Source: Micropterus salmoides
Taxonomy: Eukaryota > Chordata > Actinopteri > Centrarchiformes > Centrarchidae
NCBI RefSeq assembly: GCF_014851395.1
Contig: NW_024044459.1
Coordinates: 5,178,100 to 5,242,099, forward strand
Direction of reading: 5' to 3'
Length of the DNA: 64,000 nucleotides
Part shown: one piece after another, positions 22,790-33,736 of the stretch
Position numbering within the stretch: position 1 is the first letter of the stretch
Layout of the letters: every line of letters begins with the position of its first letter
The notes under the pieces: model-generated
Database searches by the model: none
The model's input: only the letters and a program-made list of their open reading frames with translations
Told to the model about the DNA's origin: nothing
Program-made: the position numbers and the translations under genes

Positions 22790-22874
22790 ATGGGTGCGCT
22801 GACAAAGGGACGTTACCTCTCCATGATGGGCCTCCTGCTCCTTGTTTATTGCACAGTATCCGTGATCTCCAAAG
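22790..22874 (+). CDS. first coding exon, signal peptide of an unidentified secreted or membrane protein
   Basis: The ATG has G at -3 and G at +4 (GGTATGG), a favourable Kozak context. It starts 28 codons beginning MGALTKGR, followed by a hydrophobic core MMGLLLLVYCTVSV and a short polar end ISK. This is a typical n/h/c signal-peptide layout and suggests entry to the secretory pathway. After one further base the frame meets AAAG|GTAAGAG, a consensus 5' splice donor at 22875, so the exon ends in phase 1. Phase-1 junctions after the signal peptide are common in immunoglobulin-superfamily and other cell-surface proteins. The position just downstream of a CpG-rich leader supports a real first exon. 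No mature domain lies in the window and I do not recognise the gene. Confidence 0.65.
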
Positions 22875-23689
22875 GTAAGAGCTGTGTCCGGGTGCATGCA
22901 TGGCTACACTCGGTGCCACTAGGTTTTACACGCTTTTACCCGGCTTGTTAAAAAAGCATTCTGCTTGTGCCATCCTCGTGGTTACGCACCCCTTGTCACG
23001 CTTCTATCCTGTTTGTAAAGCTGTGGGCTTTGTCTGGAGATTTGAAAACATACCACTGTGAAGATTCAATTTTCAACGTGGGTTTTTGATTCCTCCACGG
23101 ACTTATTGCCACTGTTTGAGCTTTCTGTTCCCCAATGTGCAGCAGAGCTTCTGATATTGATTTATCAAGCCACGGCTCGCAATGTCAAGTTCCCACACTG
23201 TTGATCTTTTTCACATTCCCCTCAAATCGATGTTAATTGTTCCATTTTCACTGAGTTCTCGCTGTCTTAATGAATCCATCATCATGACCGCGCTGCATTT
23301 AGGATGCGCTTTATTACAGGCACGCCTGTGCAACAGGCATGTCAACGCATTTTGGGGAGTTTATGGTGTGGTTCTGCGAACGTCGATCTTCCTTTTAAAA
23401 CGATATCATGAATTGGATACAGTGTATTTTTAAAGAAGTGGGTATGGGAGGCTATTTCAGAAGGGCGCAGGGACACAGTATGTTGAATTCAAGCACAAAA
23501 TAATAAAAGCTTTGTGCCACTAAGCGCCTAAAAAGATCTTTGAAAGGGCGGAATGGCCCACGTCCCATGCACTTTTAAGGAACATTTTGATCATTTGTTT
23601 TAACCCACGTGCCCATGTGGTTAAAGAAATAAAGATACTGGGGTGGCTGTGCCAAGTGGGACCACATGTAAATATCTGCCACATTGTTA

Positions 23690-23872
23690 TTTCTCTGCAA
23701 ATAGTTGTATTATTTTTCTCTAATCTTTTACTATTCTTACATAACTTGCATTTGTTTATTCCATATTTATATTTCTACAACTATTATGTAAACTGTATGT
23801 TTGTCTAGTGTAGCACCAAAGCAAATTTCTTGTAAAACACCACTTGGCAATAAAGCTCCTTCTGATTCTGAG
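23690..23872 (+). repeat. Rex1-type LINE 3' tail
   Basis: Ends in AGCACCAAAGCAAATTTCTT, GTAAAACACCACTTGGCAAT and AAAGCTCCTTCTGATTCTGA. This closely follows the terminal 3'UTR of teleost Rex1 elements (CACCAAAGCAAATTCCT...AAAACA..CTTGGCAATAAA..TGATTCTGATT). No ORF is left. Confidence 0.7.
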
Positions 23873-24683
23873 CCTGTTGAGGACTGGGCATCTGTCCCAG
23901 TTTAATGTTGTTGTTTTGTTTTTAAATAGAGAACAAAAATCAAGAAAAATATTGATTTGTAATCAATATAGGGGGAATTTGATGTAGTGACTTTTGCATA
24001 GCTGATGTTTTAGTGACTTGTAGCTGCTGTATTGAAACTCATCCATTTTATTCAAATGTTACAACATGAGCACACCACTCCACAAAAACATCTGATTTTG
24101 TCTGTGTTGAAAAATGTTCATCATTCTTTGTCTACTGTAAAGGCTGCGGCACAGAACAGATTCTTCAGATCCCTGGTGATGTAGGTTATAGGTGAGTGTG
24201 CAAAGTGATGGTATTCGAATCTGCTGTGATATTATCGTTTCCCCCTGTGGAGCCACATGTTCTGAAGTCACTGTATGGCAGCCCACGGAGCTGAACTGCG
24301 CACAGTAATAGATTGAGGTCATAGCATCACGACTCCATTGCCCACTACAGTCACTGAACAAGGGTGTGCAAAGTCGCCTGTTAGACTGAGCACAGGAACA
24401 CTCCAGCTTTTCCATCTTATTGGTGAATCTGGTGGAATGGATGGTTTTTATATTACATTGTGTTGTGTATTGTGAGGAAATTGTGCACCAAATACTAAAG
24501 TTGCATTTAAGAGTTTAGTATGCAGCGTGCATGTGACTGTGTAGAAAAGAACGTTATTAAAGGACAGTATTTTTTTCGGTTTTGTGAAAGGCAAACAGGT
24601 GCCATGTCTTGTTGAGCAAATTCTCGCAAAACTGTTAAGGCCATCTGTTAAAGAAAACAATAATTACAATCCAGCTTTGCATC

Positions 24684-24795
24684 TAAACCAGTGGCCCCCA
24701 CCATTGTTGGTTTGTGACCCCTTAAAATGAAACAGTGTCTCCTTAGAATCCTTATCAGTTTCATACAGTGTAGTTATGAGCTATGAGATGTTTAA
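24684..24795 (+). repeat. hAT-type end fragment (CCAGTGGCCCCCACC)
   Basis: AACCAGTGGCCCCCACCATT, then GGTTTGTGACCCCTTAAAAT. This matches the start of a common vertebrate/teleost hAT-derived repeat (CAGTGGTTCCCAACC...TTGTGACCCC). Only this end is present. Confidence 0.55.
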
Positions 24796-25100
24796 GGGGT
24801 ACTCCAGCTATTTATTGTTGCTTAAACATAACATTGGGGGACTCACAAGAGACAGTTTGAAGCAGCAGAGGCCAAGATATGCTGACCTTTGGTCCCTAGC
24901 ATAGGTTAAGTTCCATAATGCAGATTGATAGCATTTTTCATTAGACCCTAACTGTCTGAAGAATGCACATACACATCTTTTGTAATGCAGGCTTTCTGTT
25001 AAAAATGGTATGTTTCAAGCCTAAACCCTGATGACATCATCTGGGTTAGCTGATGACATCATTGGGGTTATCTCGACAAAACTATCCAGAATTCCACAAG
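24796..25100 (+). repeat. dispersed repeat (AAGGGGTACTCCAGC type)
   Basis: Begins AAGGGGTACTCCAGCTATTT and contains GACATCATCTGGGTTAGCTG with a second GATGACATCATTGGGGTTA. It looks like a teleost MITE in which only the left end is clear. The class is unknown. Confidence 0.4.
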
Positions 25101-25713
25101 AAAAACAAAGATTAGAGAAATATCTGAAAGATGGAATTTTGTATAGAAACAAATATATGTTTTCCTGCACCGTGAATAATCTTGTGACCCTTAAACCCTA
25201 GCTCGGGAAACAGTTATTCAGACTAGAGATAAAAAGGCTTATCATACAAGCAGATGTGCATCTTTGCTCTATGCAAATATGCGCTAGTAAATAGTTTTTA
25301 TGTTAAATGTGTGCAGTAGCATGCATTATACAGTTTTGATCATTAGTTCCCAAAATGGCAGCGTTTGAAACTGAGGGATTACAATACCGAAAAACCCCGA
25401 CATCAGTCAACTCCTCTGAGGAATCTCGTTTCCCAAACTATGTTGCTCTACTGTGCACCAAAGGATTCATAAAGAAAAGTTCAAAGAGGCAAAGGATGTA
25501 ACAGTTGTGAGTCAGATGTTTTCTGGATGGAGGGTTTGTTCACTGCTGGTTAGAAGACAGTTTGATTTAAAATGTTATTCAGTGTTTATATTTATCACTT
25601 TGTGCGATAGACTATGTCATCCCAGAATATTTATATTGGGCAAACAGGCCAAATCTGTGGTTTCTCACTTAAAGAGACTGTGGCTTTTGTTGTTAACACA
25701 GACACATCTACTG

Positions 25714-25992
25714 AAGGGTTGCAGCAAACAATTATTTTTCTTGTGATTAATCTGCCAGTCTTTTCTTGTCTTTTTGTCTATGAATAGAAATGTCCATCAT
25801 ACAAAGTGGCATCTTCATGTCCCTTGTTTTATCTGAGCATCAATCAAAAACACAACGATATTCTGTGAACTATTGTGAGAAGTTAAAATTTTTAGGTGTT
25901 GAAGAATGAAATGATTAAATTAATTATCAAAATAGATACATTTTCTGTCAATTAATAATCAACTAATCAACCAATTATTTTAGCTCTAGAAG
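25714..25992. mobile_element. MITE with inverted ends (TTGCAGCAAACAATTATTTT)
   Basis: The left end reads AGGGTTGCAGCAAACAATTA and the right end reverse-complemented reads TAGAGCTAAAATAATTGGTT. Both are followed by (T)GATTAAT..GA-type sequence with CTGCCAG / CTGACAG. The interior keeps TATTCTGTGAACTATTGTGAGAAG. It belongs to the teleost family whose consensus starts GGGCTGCAACTAACGATTAT; copy 20388-20640 is a relative. No target duplication was confirmed. It has no coding capacity. Confidence 0.65.
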
Positions 25993-28339
25993 CAGCTACA
26001 TAGAAATTTCACTTAAAGCATCCATTGTGGCTACAGGAATCAAAGTGACATTGCGTCTCCAGCTCCTCATATACAGCACAAACACCTTCTGTGTTGCCAT
26101 TTCTCGGCACATCACATCAGTCTCAAAGGCCATAGATGTAACGACAGGTGTCACACGGACATTTCCCCACACGGTTGACTGTATGAACCAAACAGCAGCA
26201 AACACAGCAGTCGGCCGCAGCGGATAGCGCTAGCTTGCGCTCAGCGAGATTTAAGCTCTTAAGGAACAGTGGTGATATTCGCAGGCCTCGTTGGCTGGGA
26301 ACGAGACTCACGCAAGGGGTCACAAAGGAGGGCTCCTCTGTGTAACGTGTCCATGAAAAAGCATGGCGTGGTCCAGAGGGAAACTTTAAAAGGCTTTTCA
26401 ATCGTGTTGCACAGTACTGGTCATGAAACACATTAGAGATATTTCAAAGTCCAGTTTCCTGAGCAGTGATATTAGAAGGGCCTTCCTCATAGATCACTTA
26501 TTGCATATTACCATGTATTTATCTCCTAATGAAGCCCTACTTAGAGATGCAAAAAGGCTGTCTGATATTTGATATAACCTGGCTTCTGATGAGGCTCTTG
26601 TTGATTTCATTTGACACGCAGGCGTATTTATTTGGGACTTGATGATTAATTCTTGTGATATGTGATTTAGCAAGAGAGAGCTGTTGTGTATAGAGTAAGA
26701 AAAATAATGAGTAAGGGGATTATGTGATATTTGATTGAGGATTGCTGATGTCACCCAGTTCATTTGCCAGTAATTCAACATGCTCTTCTGTAAGTTTTCC
26801 TAATGCTAAATATGATTAGAAGAATGTGTGGAGCTGCTAAGGTTTGCCTTTGTGGAAAGTCAGATTGCACATGTGCCCAGGCCCCTGGTGGTCACCTCAT
26901 TTGATAAACATTAGCAGCATCCAACATCTTGCAGCTCCACAGATGCACAATTGTATCAAGTCTCACTGAAGTAACCATTGCCACATGGCGTGTGATGCCG
27001 TGCCTCTCTGTTTTCTGCCGCTGCAACCTTATTTGACAAGTGGACTTGTCAATTCTCCCCGGGCTTTAGTTCACCCTTGACCTTGCGCTGTGGATTGTAC
27101 CTCTTTGTTCTTGTTCTTCAGGTTTGGGGGTGGGGAGGGGGGGGAGAAAGAAAAGAAAGAGACATAGCAGAGTACAAAAGATTCACAAAACTGTGGCTGC
27201 TTTTGTTTTCTAGAAAAAAAAAATCTCAAGGTTTTTATATTTTCCTGTGTACAAGGCTTTCATGAAAACATACAAAGGTCAAATCTGTTATTTTTCTTCA
27301 GAGAAAGTAAAGGGGCTCTTATATTTTCCCTGCCGATTCCAGAATGAATCATCATAGTCAGGCTGCCGTGGGTGACAACGTGCGCAGTTCAGTGCCCAGA
27401 TTTACATTTAAATGAAACCAAATGGCTGTACATTCAGAAATGATATACAGTAATGATGATGGTAATAAAAGCAAAGTCCTCTTTCATATTGGACTGGCTC
27501 CTACTCGGGATTCCTGTCATTTGGGGACTTTGCAGGTACAGTTGGTGAGTTATGTCTTTGCTACGTCAAGACTATTACCTTCACATTTCAACGAGTGGAT
27601 TCATCAACGTGCTGCCTAAGAGGCTTAATGTAGTCAGCAATCAGGCCTGCAGTTCATTGGGTTCTGCAGTGACTGCATGCTACTTAGACATTCGACTTTA
27701 TCCAGCTACTATATGTTATCTCTATGTTTATGCTGCAAAGACGTATAATGGCCTGGTTCCAAACCTTTGTATGGGATCTTATCTTCTTGTACGCGAGTCA
27801 GAAAAATCAGGACAGAGAACCAAAATGTGGTGAAAGAGGTTGAGATTGACACAGCTGTGGGCTATTCAAAGTCTGCTTACAGAAATAAAAACTCTTAAAG
27901 CAACATATTTCTATGGCCAACATGAGAAACAGTGAAGCTGCACTAATCAATATTTTTCAGTTTTTTTTCTGGCTCAAAATGAGGCGGCGGTGGAACCACC
28001 CTGAACCGTGCCATCAACAGGCTCAAGCAAATGACAATTATCCTGTGAAAGCATATTTTCTGAAAATATAAAGGTGCCCTGTTCAACATTAAATCAAATA
28101 CAACATAAAAGCTAACTGAAGTTAATTTACACAGTTAACAAACAGCAAGATGTTTTAAATCAAATCAAATAAATGACATGGTTAAGCCCAGAGACCAATA
28201 CCATGGCCATAATTAGACTGAATATCTATAATATTTGATTCTGCTGGCAAAATATGATTTACACAAATGTAGAGCTCCTCCTGTTTTTGAAAATAATTGT
28301 ATTAATCAGGAATTTTTACCAGAACCAAAAAGCAGATGG
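25993..28339. other. non-coding; partly complex sequence
   Basis: No supported gene. 26000-26430 is locally GC-richer with overlapping open frames on both strands but no recognisable domain or splice signals. 26480-26800 is repeat-free, AT-rich, complex sequence. 27124-27146 is a G-rich run. Confidence 0.45.
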
Positions 28340-28650
28340 ACACAAGCAGCAAGTTCAACACTTTATTTACAGTTCAAAAGTAATGGACTGAGGGGGTACT
28401 CTTCAGAGTGTTTTGGCGGGGCAGAAGTGGACGGCGTGGCCGGAAGAGTGAGTGAGCTGGGTCCAGTAACTGATCCGGTGTGGCTGAGAGTTTTGGCTGG
28501 CATGGTTGGCAGGCAGGGATGAAGTCCAGGTGTTTGTAGATCTGCAGACAGAGGAAGTGTAGAGTCTTAGTCTTTATAGAGCGGGTGAGTGGTGGATGCA
28601 GATCAGGTGTGCTGATGACTGACAACAGAAAGTTGTAAGAAGCACCAAGC
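28340..28650 (-). repeat. polyadenylated LTR-like/unclassified repeat, minus copy
   Basis: The minus strand carries a C/T-rich stretch (CACCTGATCTGCATCCACCA; CTGCCTGCCAACCATGCCAG) ending GTAAATAAAGTGTTGAACTT then TGTCCATCTGCTTTTTGG. This is the poly(A)-site region of a teleost repeat class. A copy in the opposite orientation lies at 28926-29398. The 93-codon frame belongs to the repeat. Confidence 0.45.
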
Positions 28651-28925
28651 CACAAGCCCAGGTCTTAGCTTTACGGCGCACAATTTTACTGTTTTGGTTT
28701 AGTCTCACCACTTTGAACCTGTTTTCTAGCAGCAGGCTGCTGTTTTTAGTGGAAAAGCTCTGATAAACTCACCTGCCCAGCACCAAACTAAAGACAAAGT
28801 GAACTTATAGACAGCCTGGATTGTGTGTTTAACTTCTTTGTATTTGTCTAATATTATAGCTTTCTCTTCGTTTGTAAAATATGCCGCTCTGCTGCCACAC
28901 CAAAGAAAACTGTTAACAAAAAGTA

Positions 28926-29398
28926 TTGTCACGGCTGTGACTGTGACTCTAGCTGTGTTCTGTGTTCTCCAGTGTTTTTTCTCTCTTCCCTCCTTCCTTT
29001 TGTGTTTCTGTTTTTGTGTGTGGATGTGATCCACATTCCGGGCACCTGACACTCTGGTCTCCTGCCATTCATTACCAGATTGTTTTCATCTATCCTGTGG
29101 TACAGTAGCTCTCGGCCAAAACTCTTTCTAGTGAAACTTGTTTTTCTGACTACTCTTCTTTTCGCCCTTTGATAATGTGGTTTACTCCTGTGCTCCAGGA
29201 TTCTGGTACCAAGTCAAACTTGCAATTACTCACCGCTTCTACCCGGACCATCTCTGCTCACACATCTGTCCGCCCTTCTCCAGCCATTCTCACCACCCTT
29301 CTGCCTGCCATCACCAGTAACGCTCTTCCTACCCTTCAGCCATATTTTTGTCAGTAAACATTTTTACTTGAAGTCCGCTCTTGGGTCTGTTTTAAAAC
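28926..29398 (+). repeat. LTR-like/unclassified repeat, plus copy
   Basis: Begins TGTCACGGCTGTGACTGTGA and ends CAGTAAACATTTTTACTTGA, TCCGCTCTTGGGTCTG, then TTTTAAAACA. The C/T-rich interior (CTTCTACCCGGACCATCTC) and end match the layout of the minus copy at 28340-28650. TG...CA ends would fit a solo LTR, but no target duplication is visible. Confidence 0.45.
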
Positions 29399-31594
29399 AA
29401 AAAAATAATATTTTCTAAATCAAATTAAACCAAATTAGACTAAATCAAAACAAAAACATAAAGATAACCTCAAAACACGACCAAACCAAGATGTAGTGTG
29501 CCAGTGGGAAAGAGCAGATTGAGTGATTAGTCTGCAGGCAGGACAAGTACCTTTAGAACACACTGGGCACAGCAGGGGTTCCAGATCACCCCAGTCAGCC
29601 ACCTGCAGAGCAAACAGAACTACAGGTTAGCAACATCAAAACCCCAAGATGACACCATGGGTCATCACAACACTCATAACTGAATTGGGAAACCCTGGGT
29701 TGATTTTCCGAGTTCATGACCAGTGTTGACCGCTTGAGTGATTATGCACGTCGGGTTTAATGAAGGCAGATAACAAAAAGATATTCTGGGTACGCTGAAC
29801 TTGCTTCATACTACAGACCTTAGGATTGTCCCTACCAATATCTGAGTGAACTTGTTTGCATTACCTTTGGAGTGAAGTCATAATAGATCATTCCGATGTG
29901 CCCTCCCAGAGGCTACGTCAAATTAGTGGTAGAGATACATGACTATTGCTTAGCTGTCATTTCAGAACCATGGACAGTGCACAGAGGGAACGAGCTGCAG
30001 CCACAGACAGCTGTTTGTATGAGCCTAACCTTTGCTTTTGACAGAGAACTGTTCATAAATGCAAAAAATATTTGGCATCTGCTAACGCTTTTCCCCCATT
30101 TTATTACCCAAGCGATTAATAAGTAAATCAAGAAAATAATCTGCAGATTGAGTCATATTGAAAATATGTTGCAGTTGCAGCAAACACATCTGGAAACTGA
30201 GATATTTCAGCAGCTGCATATGTACTGAATGAAATAATTACAGACAGCAGCAAATACTGACATTTTAGTAATCTATGTTCTCTTTCGCTCCTTCACCCTC
30301 AATGTGTTCTCAAGAATCAGGTGATTTGTGTCATTTAGAATTCCTCAGAAAATGCTTGAGTCATGATGGCCTAATCTGTCCTGGATGAACGCTGTAGCCT
30401 CCCATCATACTTAATCTGAGGGGACGGCAATCAGGACAGGGTGAGAAGGCCCACTCAGTCACAGTGCTAAATCATGTAACAAAGCTGCAGATACCCATCA
30501 TCCATCTCAGTCAGGAGATTCAATCAGTTGTGCTCCTAGAGCCACATGTCTTCATTCCACAGTCCTGGCTAGACTGCAGCCGAGTAGGTTTCTTTTTGAA
30601 TATTGCAATCTGTGTGTGAGCCCTGAGTGATACATGTGGGCACTTTTTTCCTTGTGATTTTTTAGTTTTCTCAACACTTGCGAAACAACTCCCTGAGGGT
30701 GAAAAACACTTGAGATTTAAATGTGGTAGGCGGAGGATTCACTGTACTGTATAATGATGAGGAGAAAATACTGAAGCAGAGTAAACTGCCTGGACAAAAG
30801 GATCTAGAGACAAGGTGTATTGTTTCTGCAATAAGGTTTATAGACATCTGTCTTGATATTTCATTAGTTGTTTTTTTTTTTTAGGTATTTAGCTGATATT
30901 TCTACACACATTTAGAGCAGCAACGATGCAATCTCAATTTAGTCTGCAGTGTACATACATGTATAGTCAATAATATGAAGTGCAAGAATCAAAACAACAG
31001 CCAGACAGCATTAGTTAAATATATGATATTGTAAATATCCATGGAATATTCATAAATCATAAATAATAGATAAGAACTGTGGATAGAAATAAAAGCCAAG
31101 TAGAAAAAGTCTTCTTTTTTAACTCTGTATGGGTGATAACGTTTGGAACAGCCCCCTAAACACACACATATCCTTAATAATGTAGTATACAAAACTGTGC
31201 TTTAATAGCTATTAATTGAAAATCATATTAACTTCTGTAATGTTTGAAGATTCTTACATGTGCTCTAAATAAACATATTTATTACCACAAACTGTAATTA
31301 ATCATACTTGTACTGTGGAGCAATTCCTCTCACAAGTAGAACAACGCCTTTATAGAAAACTGCACTAATGTGTGTTTTTTCACATTAATTTGGCCTCTGC
31401 TGTACAGCAAATGCTGGCACTACATTGGTGCTGTAATATACTCCAAATTTAGAGGTGTCAGGTTGCGCAGGCACCCTGAACTTCTTCATATCTGTGTTTA
31501 CAGATGGTGTGCACCAGATGAGCTTTTTACAAGGCTGCTTTATGATAGCATCCTATTTAGCAAAGCTCCAAGCAGCCATAAGGCGTACTGGGGG

Positions 31595-31595
<1 letters not shown>
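29399..31595. other. non-coding, no recognisable feature
   Basis: Includes an AAATCAAATTAAACCAAATT low-complexity stretch near 29415. No gene is supported. Confidence 0.5.

Positions 31596-31625
<30 letters not shown>
31596..31625 (+). repeat. (TG)n microsatellite
   Basis: About 15 uninterrupted TG units followed by GAGAGAG. Confidence 0.95.
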
Positions 31626-31631
<6 letters not shown>

Positions 31632-31984
31632 TGCGCCTGCATGCACACACACATAGTAATTAGGAAACCCACACACAGTCCTGTGTAAATTTTATTTATC
31701 CTACATTGATGGCTGTATTTGATAGCATCATGGTATGAGCTTCTATAGAATCCGAGTCAAGTGAAAGGCGAGGCCTCATCTCTTATCAAGTCAGAGAGAA
31801 TTCAATATTGTTATCGAAAAACATGTCCCCTTGATGTATGAGTCACGGCTGAAATCTATGTCAGCCAATCTCAAGTAAATGGCCTGGAGTGAATCTCACA
31901 TAGTCCATCCGTTGGAACCAAAGTATACGTTGGAGTGTCATTATTTTGTATATTGCATGGTGTCAACCACCTTTTGTTTTAATT

Positions 31985-32290
31985 TGTCATTTTAGTGGCT
32001 ATAAGGATGGCAATGTCACTCTGTCGCTCCACTACTTTTATCCAAACTGAACCATCTAACTATTGGATGGATTACCGGGAAATTTGGTTCAGACATTCAT
32101 GCTAAGAGGATGAAGATCCACGACCTCAAACAGGTGACTGTAAACAATTTTTACATCCCGTAAGATATCTCACAATATTTCAAAACCTTTTATGTTCACT
32201 TTGTCATTGTGAGCGTTGTGTCATGTTGATGTCAGCCTTTAGCCTTAATACATCCTCACAGAGCTGCTAGCATGGCTGTAGAGGTAAAGC
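31985..32290 (+). repeat. dispersed teleost repeat (CTATTGGATGGATT type), copy 2
   Basis: Contains GGATGGCAATGTCACTCTGT, CCAAACTGAACCATCTAACT, ATTGGATGGATTACCGGGAA and AATTTGGTTCAGACATTCAT, ending GCTGCTAGCATGGCTGTAGA. The order matches the repeat seen inverted at 2945-3230, but this copy is longer. Confidence 0.7.
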
Positions 32291-32324
32291 AGAGAGCATA
32301 GAGACAAGAGTGAATGGTAAAAAT

Positions 32325-32612
32325 TTATTTAGCTAAGAAAGAAGCCAGGATAGAAACCCAGCTGTGTGAGCTGCCTCCACCGAAAGGCCAGTAGTTGTAG
32401 AAAACCCTCTCCATTACATAGTCCACAGGTATTTTTCTTGGACGCCTGATGTATGGCCTTTGATATGCTAACCCTGATGGTTCTTTGCTGTTGCTGTACC
32501 CATTTTCATTGCCTTGGGTCAGCTGTTCAAACATGTCCTCTGTTGATCCATGGTGCAGCAGCAGGCCTACCGGGACAGAACAGTGCTGAAGGACAAGTTG
32601 TGATGAATGCAT
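32325..32612 (-). CDS. unrecognised 95-codon open frame, possibly a decayed coding relic
   Basis: The minus strand gives an open frame whose C-terminal half is compositionally protein-like: PYIRRPRKIPVDYVMERVFY followed by NYWPFGGGSSHSW, ending ILASFLAK. An AATAAA overlaps the stop region (GCTAAATAAATTTTT), as in a compact 3' end. Upstream another frame (32527-32727) reads proline/arginine-rich sequence, suggesting a frameshift in an older, longer reading frame. It abuts the dispersed repeat ending at 32290. I recognise no family. It may be a transposon ORF remnant, a retropseudogene, or chance. The listed ATG start is only the most upstream one in frame. Confidence 0.25.
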   Translation of the reverse strand: MHSSQLVLQHCSVPVGLLLHHGSTEDMFEQLTQGNENGYSNSKEPSGLAYQRPYIRRPRKIPVDYVMERVFYNYWPFGGGSSHSWVSILASFLAK

Positions 32613-33099
32613 TGCCGAGCGTTAGTCTCAGCTCGCTGTGTCCTGTTCTGCCTGGAGGACCTCTCTGTCTCAGTGGTGGGCACATGTTAGTCATTGGACC
32701 ACACTGTTTGTGACCAGTGGGTGACACACACAGGTGCTGCAGAAAATGCCAAGGAAAGGGTTTTTATCTTTACAGACACTAGTGGTAGGTGTGTGATAAT
32801 TTCTCAATAAAACCCTCAATATTGGGTGATCAAAGTTTACCCTAAATATGATGACACAGCTATGTGAAAATAGTGTGAAAAAGTAGTTATCAGATGTATT
32901 TTCTTATTAAATGGAGTTATTTTAAAGCCCCTGTAGGTAGAACATTAACTCAATTCAAGGACAACTCAACAAAGACACTCTGAAATTCTTCTGTTTAAAG
33001 CCCTTTTTTTTCTTTTCTCTCTGCTGGTAAATGGCTATGGTACAAGATTGATAAAATACTTCATTAATCCCCTTGAAAGTAGTAGAGTAGCTCAGTCAC

Positions 33100-33167
33100 A
33101 TATGAATCACACAACAAAGCAAACAACTTATGTCCTCATATTGTTTGCTTTGTTGTGTGATTCATAT
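33100..33167. repeat. perfect 27-bp inverted repeat (hairpin, 14-nt loop)
   Basis: The arms 33100-33126 and 33141-33167 are exact reverse complements over 27 bases; the left arm begins ATATGAATCACACAACAAAG. The loop is 33127-33140. The left arm continues from sequence (33049-33075) that resembles the minus-strand end of a LINE tail (CAAGGGGATTAATGAAG). Confidence 0.9.
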
Positions 33168-33736
33168 ATAAATATGATATGAAAATAAAACCTGAACAAC
33201 ATTAATAACCAAAGTAACACTAAAAACTAGACTCATCGGTAGACCATCCCCCAAAAGGGGGAGTGGTTATCATGGGCTTCACTTAATAATTACTGCACAT
33301 TAAATTGTTAGTAAAATGTTTACTTTAAAAAAAAAAACTAAGAATACAATAATATTAACACTTGCTGGACATGAGTTAAATGAGGCCTTCTGGGCAGCAC
33401 TGTGCTGCTTGTGGAAGACTTCCAATAAGTAACCAGTGACTAGAATCATTTTAGGACAGGTTCATGTTATTTTAGGTGGAAAAAATCTTCACTGCATGCT
33501 TTCAAACCTTTATTTTATGATACAGTATTTTTGCCATTTTCAGAACCTTTAGTAAATGATTCAGTCAGCAATAAAAGTTGTTGTATATTATTAACACATT
33601 TGTAAATATTTTGGAATATACACAGTATTTATCAAAAATGTAAAACTTGAATATTACTGTGATTGTTCTTTCAAATGTTACATACACTGAACAACTAATA
33701 CATAATAATAATATTATACCCTAGGACATTTTGACT

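Noticed and set aside
22790..22874. Naming the exon as an IgLON (LSAMP/NTM/OPCML-like) alternative first exon
   Set aside because: Phase 1 and the large intron fit, but the signal-peptide sequence matches none that I can recall, so a name would be a guess.
22428..22919. 163-codon minus-strand frame across the leader and first exon
   Set aside because: Likely a by-product of GC-rich sequence; it has no recognised domain and lies antisense to a better-supported first exon.
26000..26430. GC-richer block as an exon of the intron-containing gene
   Set aside because: Open frames occur on both strands, but no acceptor/donor pair bounds a coherent frame and no domain is visible.
33100..33167. Calling the perfect hairpin a microRNA precursor
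   Set aside because: A perfect 27-bp stem next to a LINE tail is better explained by a template-switch inversion. Real pre-miRNAs usually have mismatches and there is no expression evidence here.
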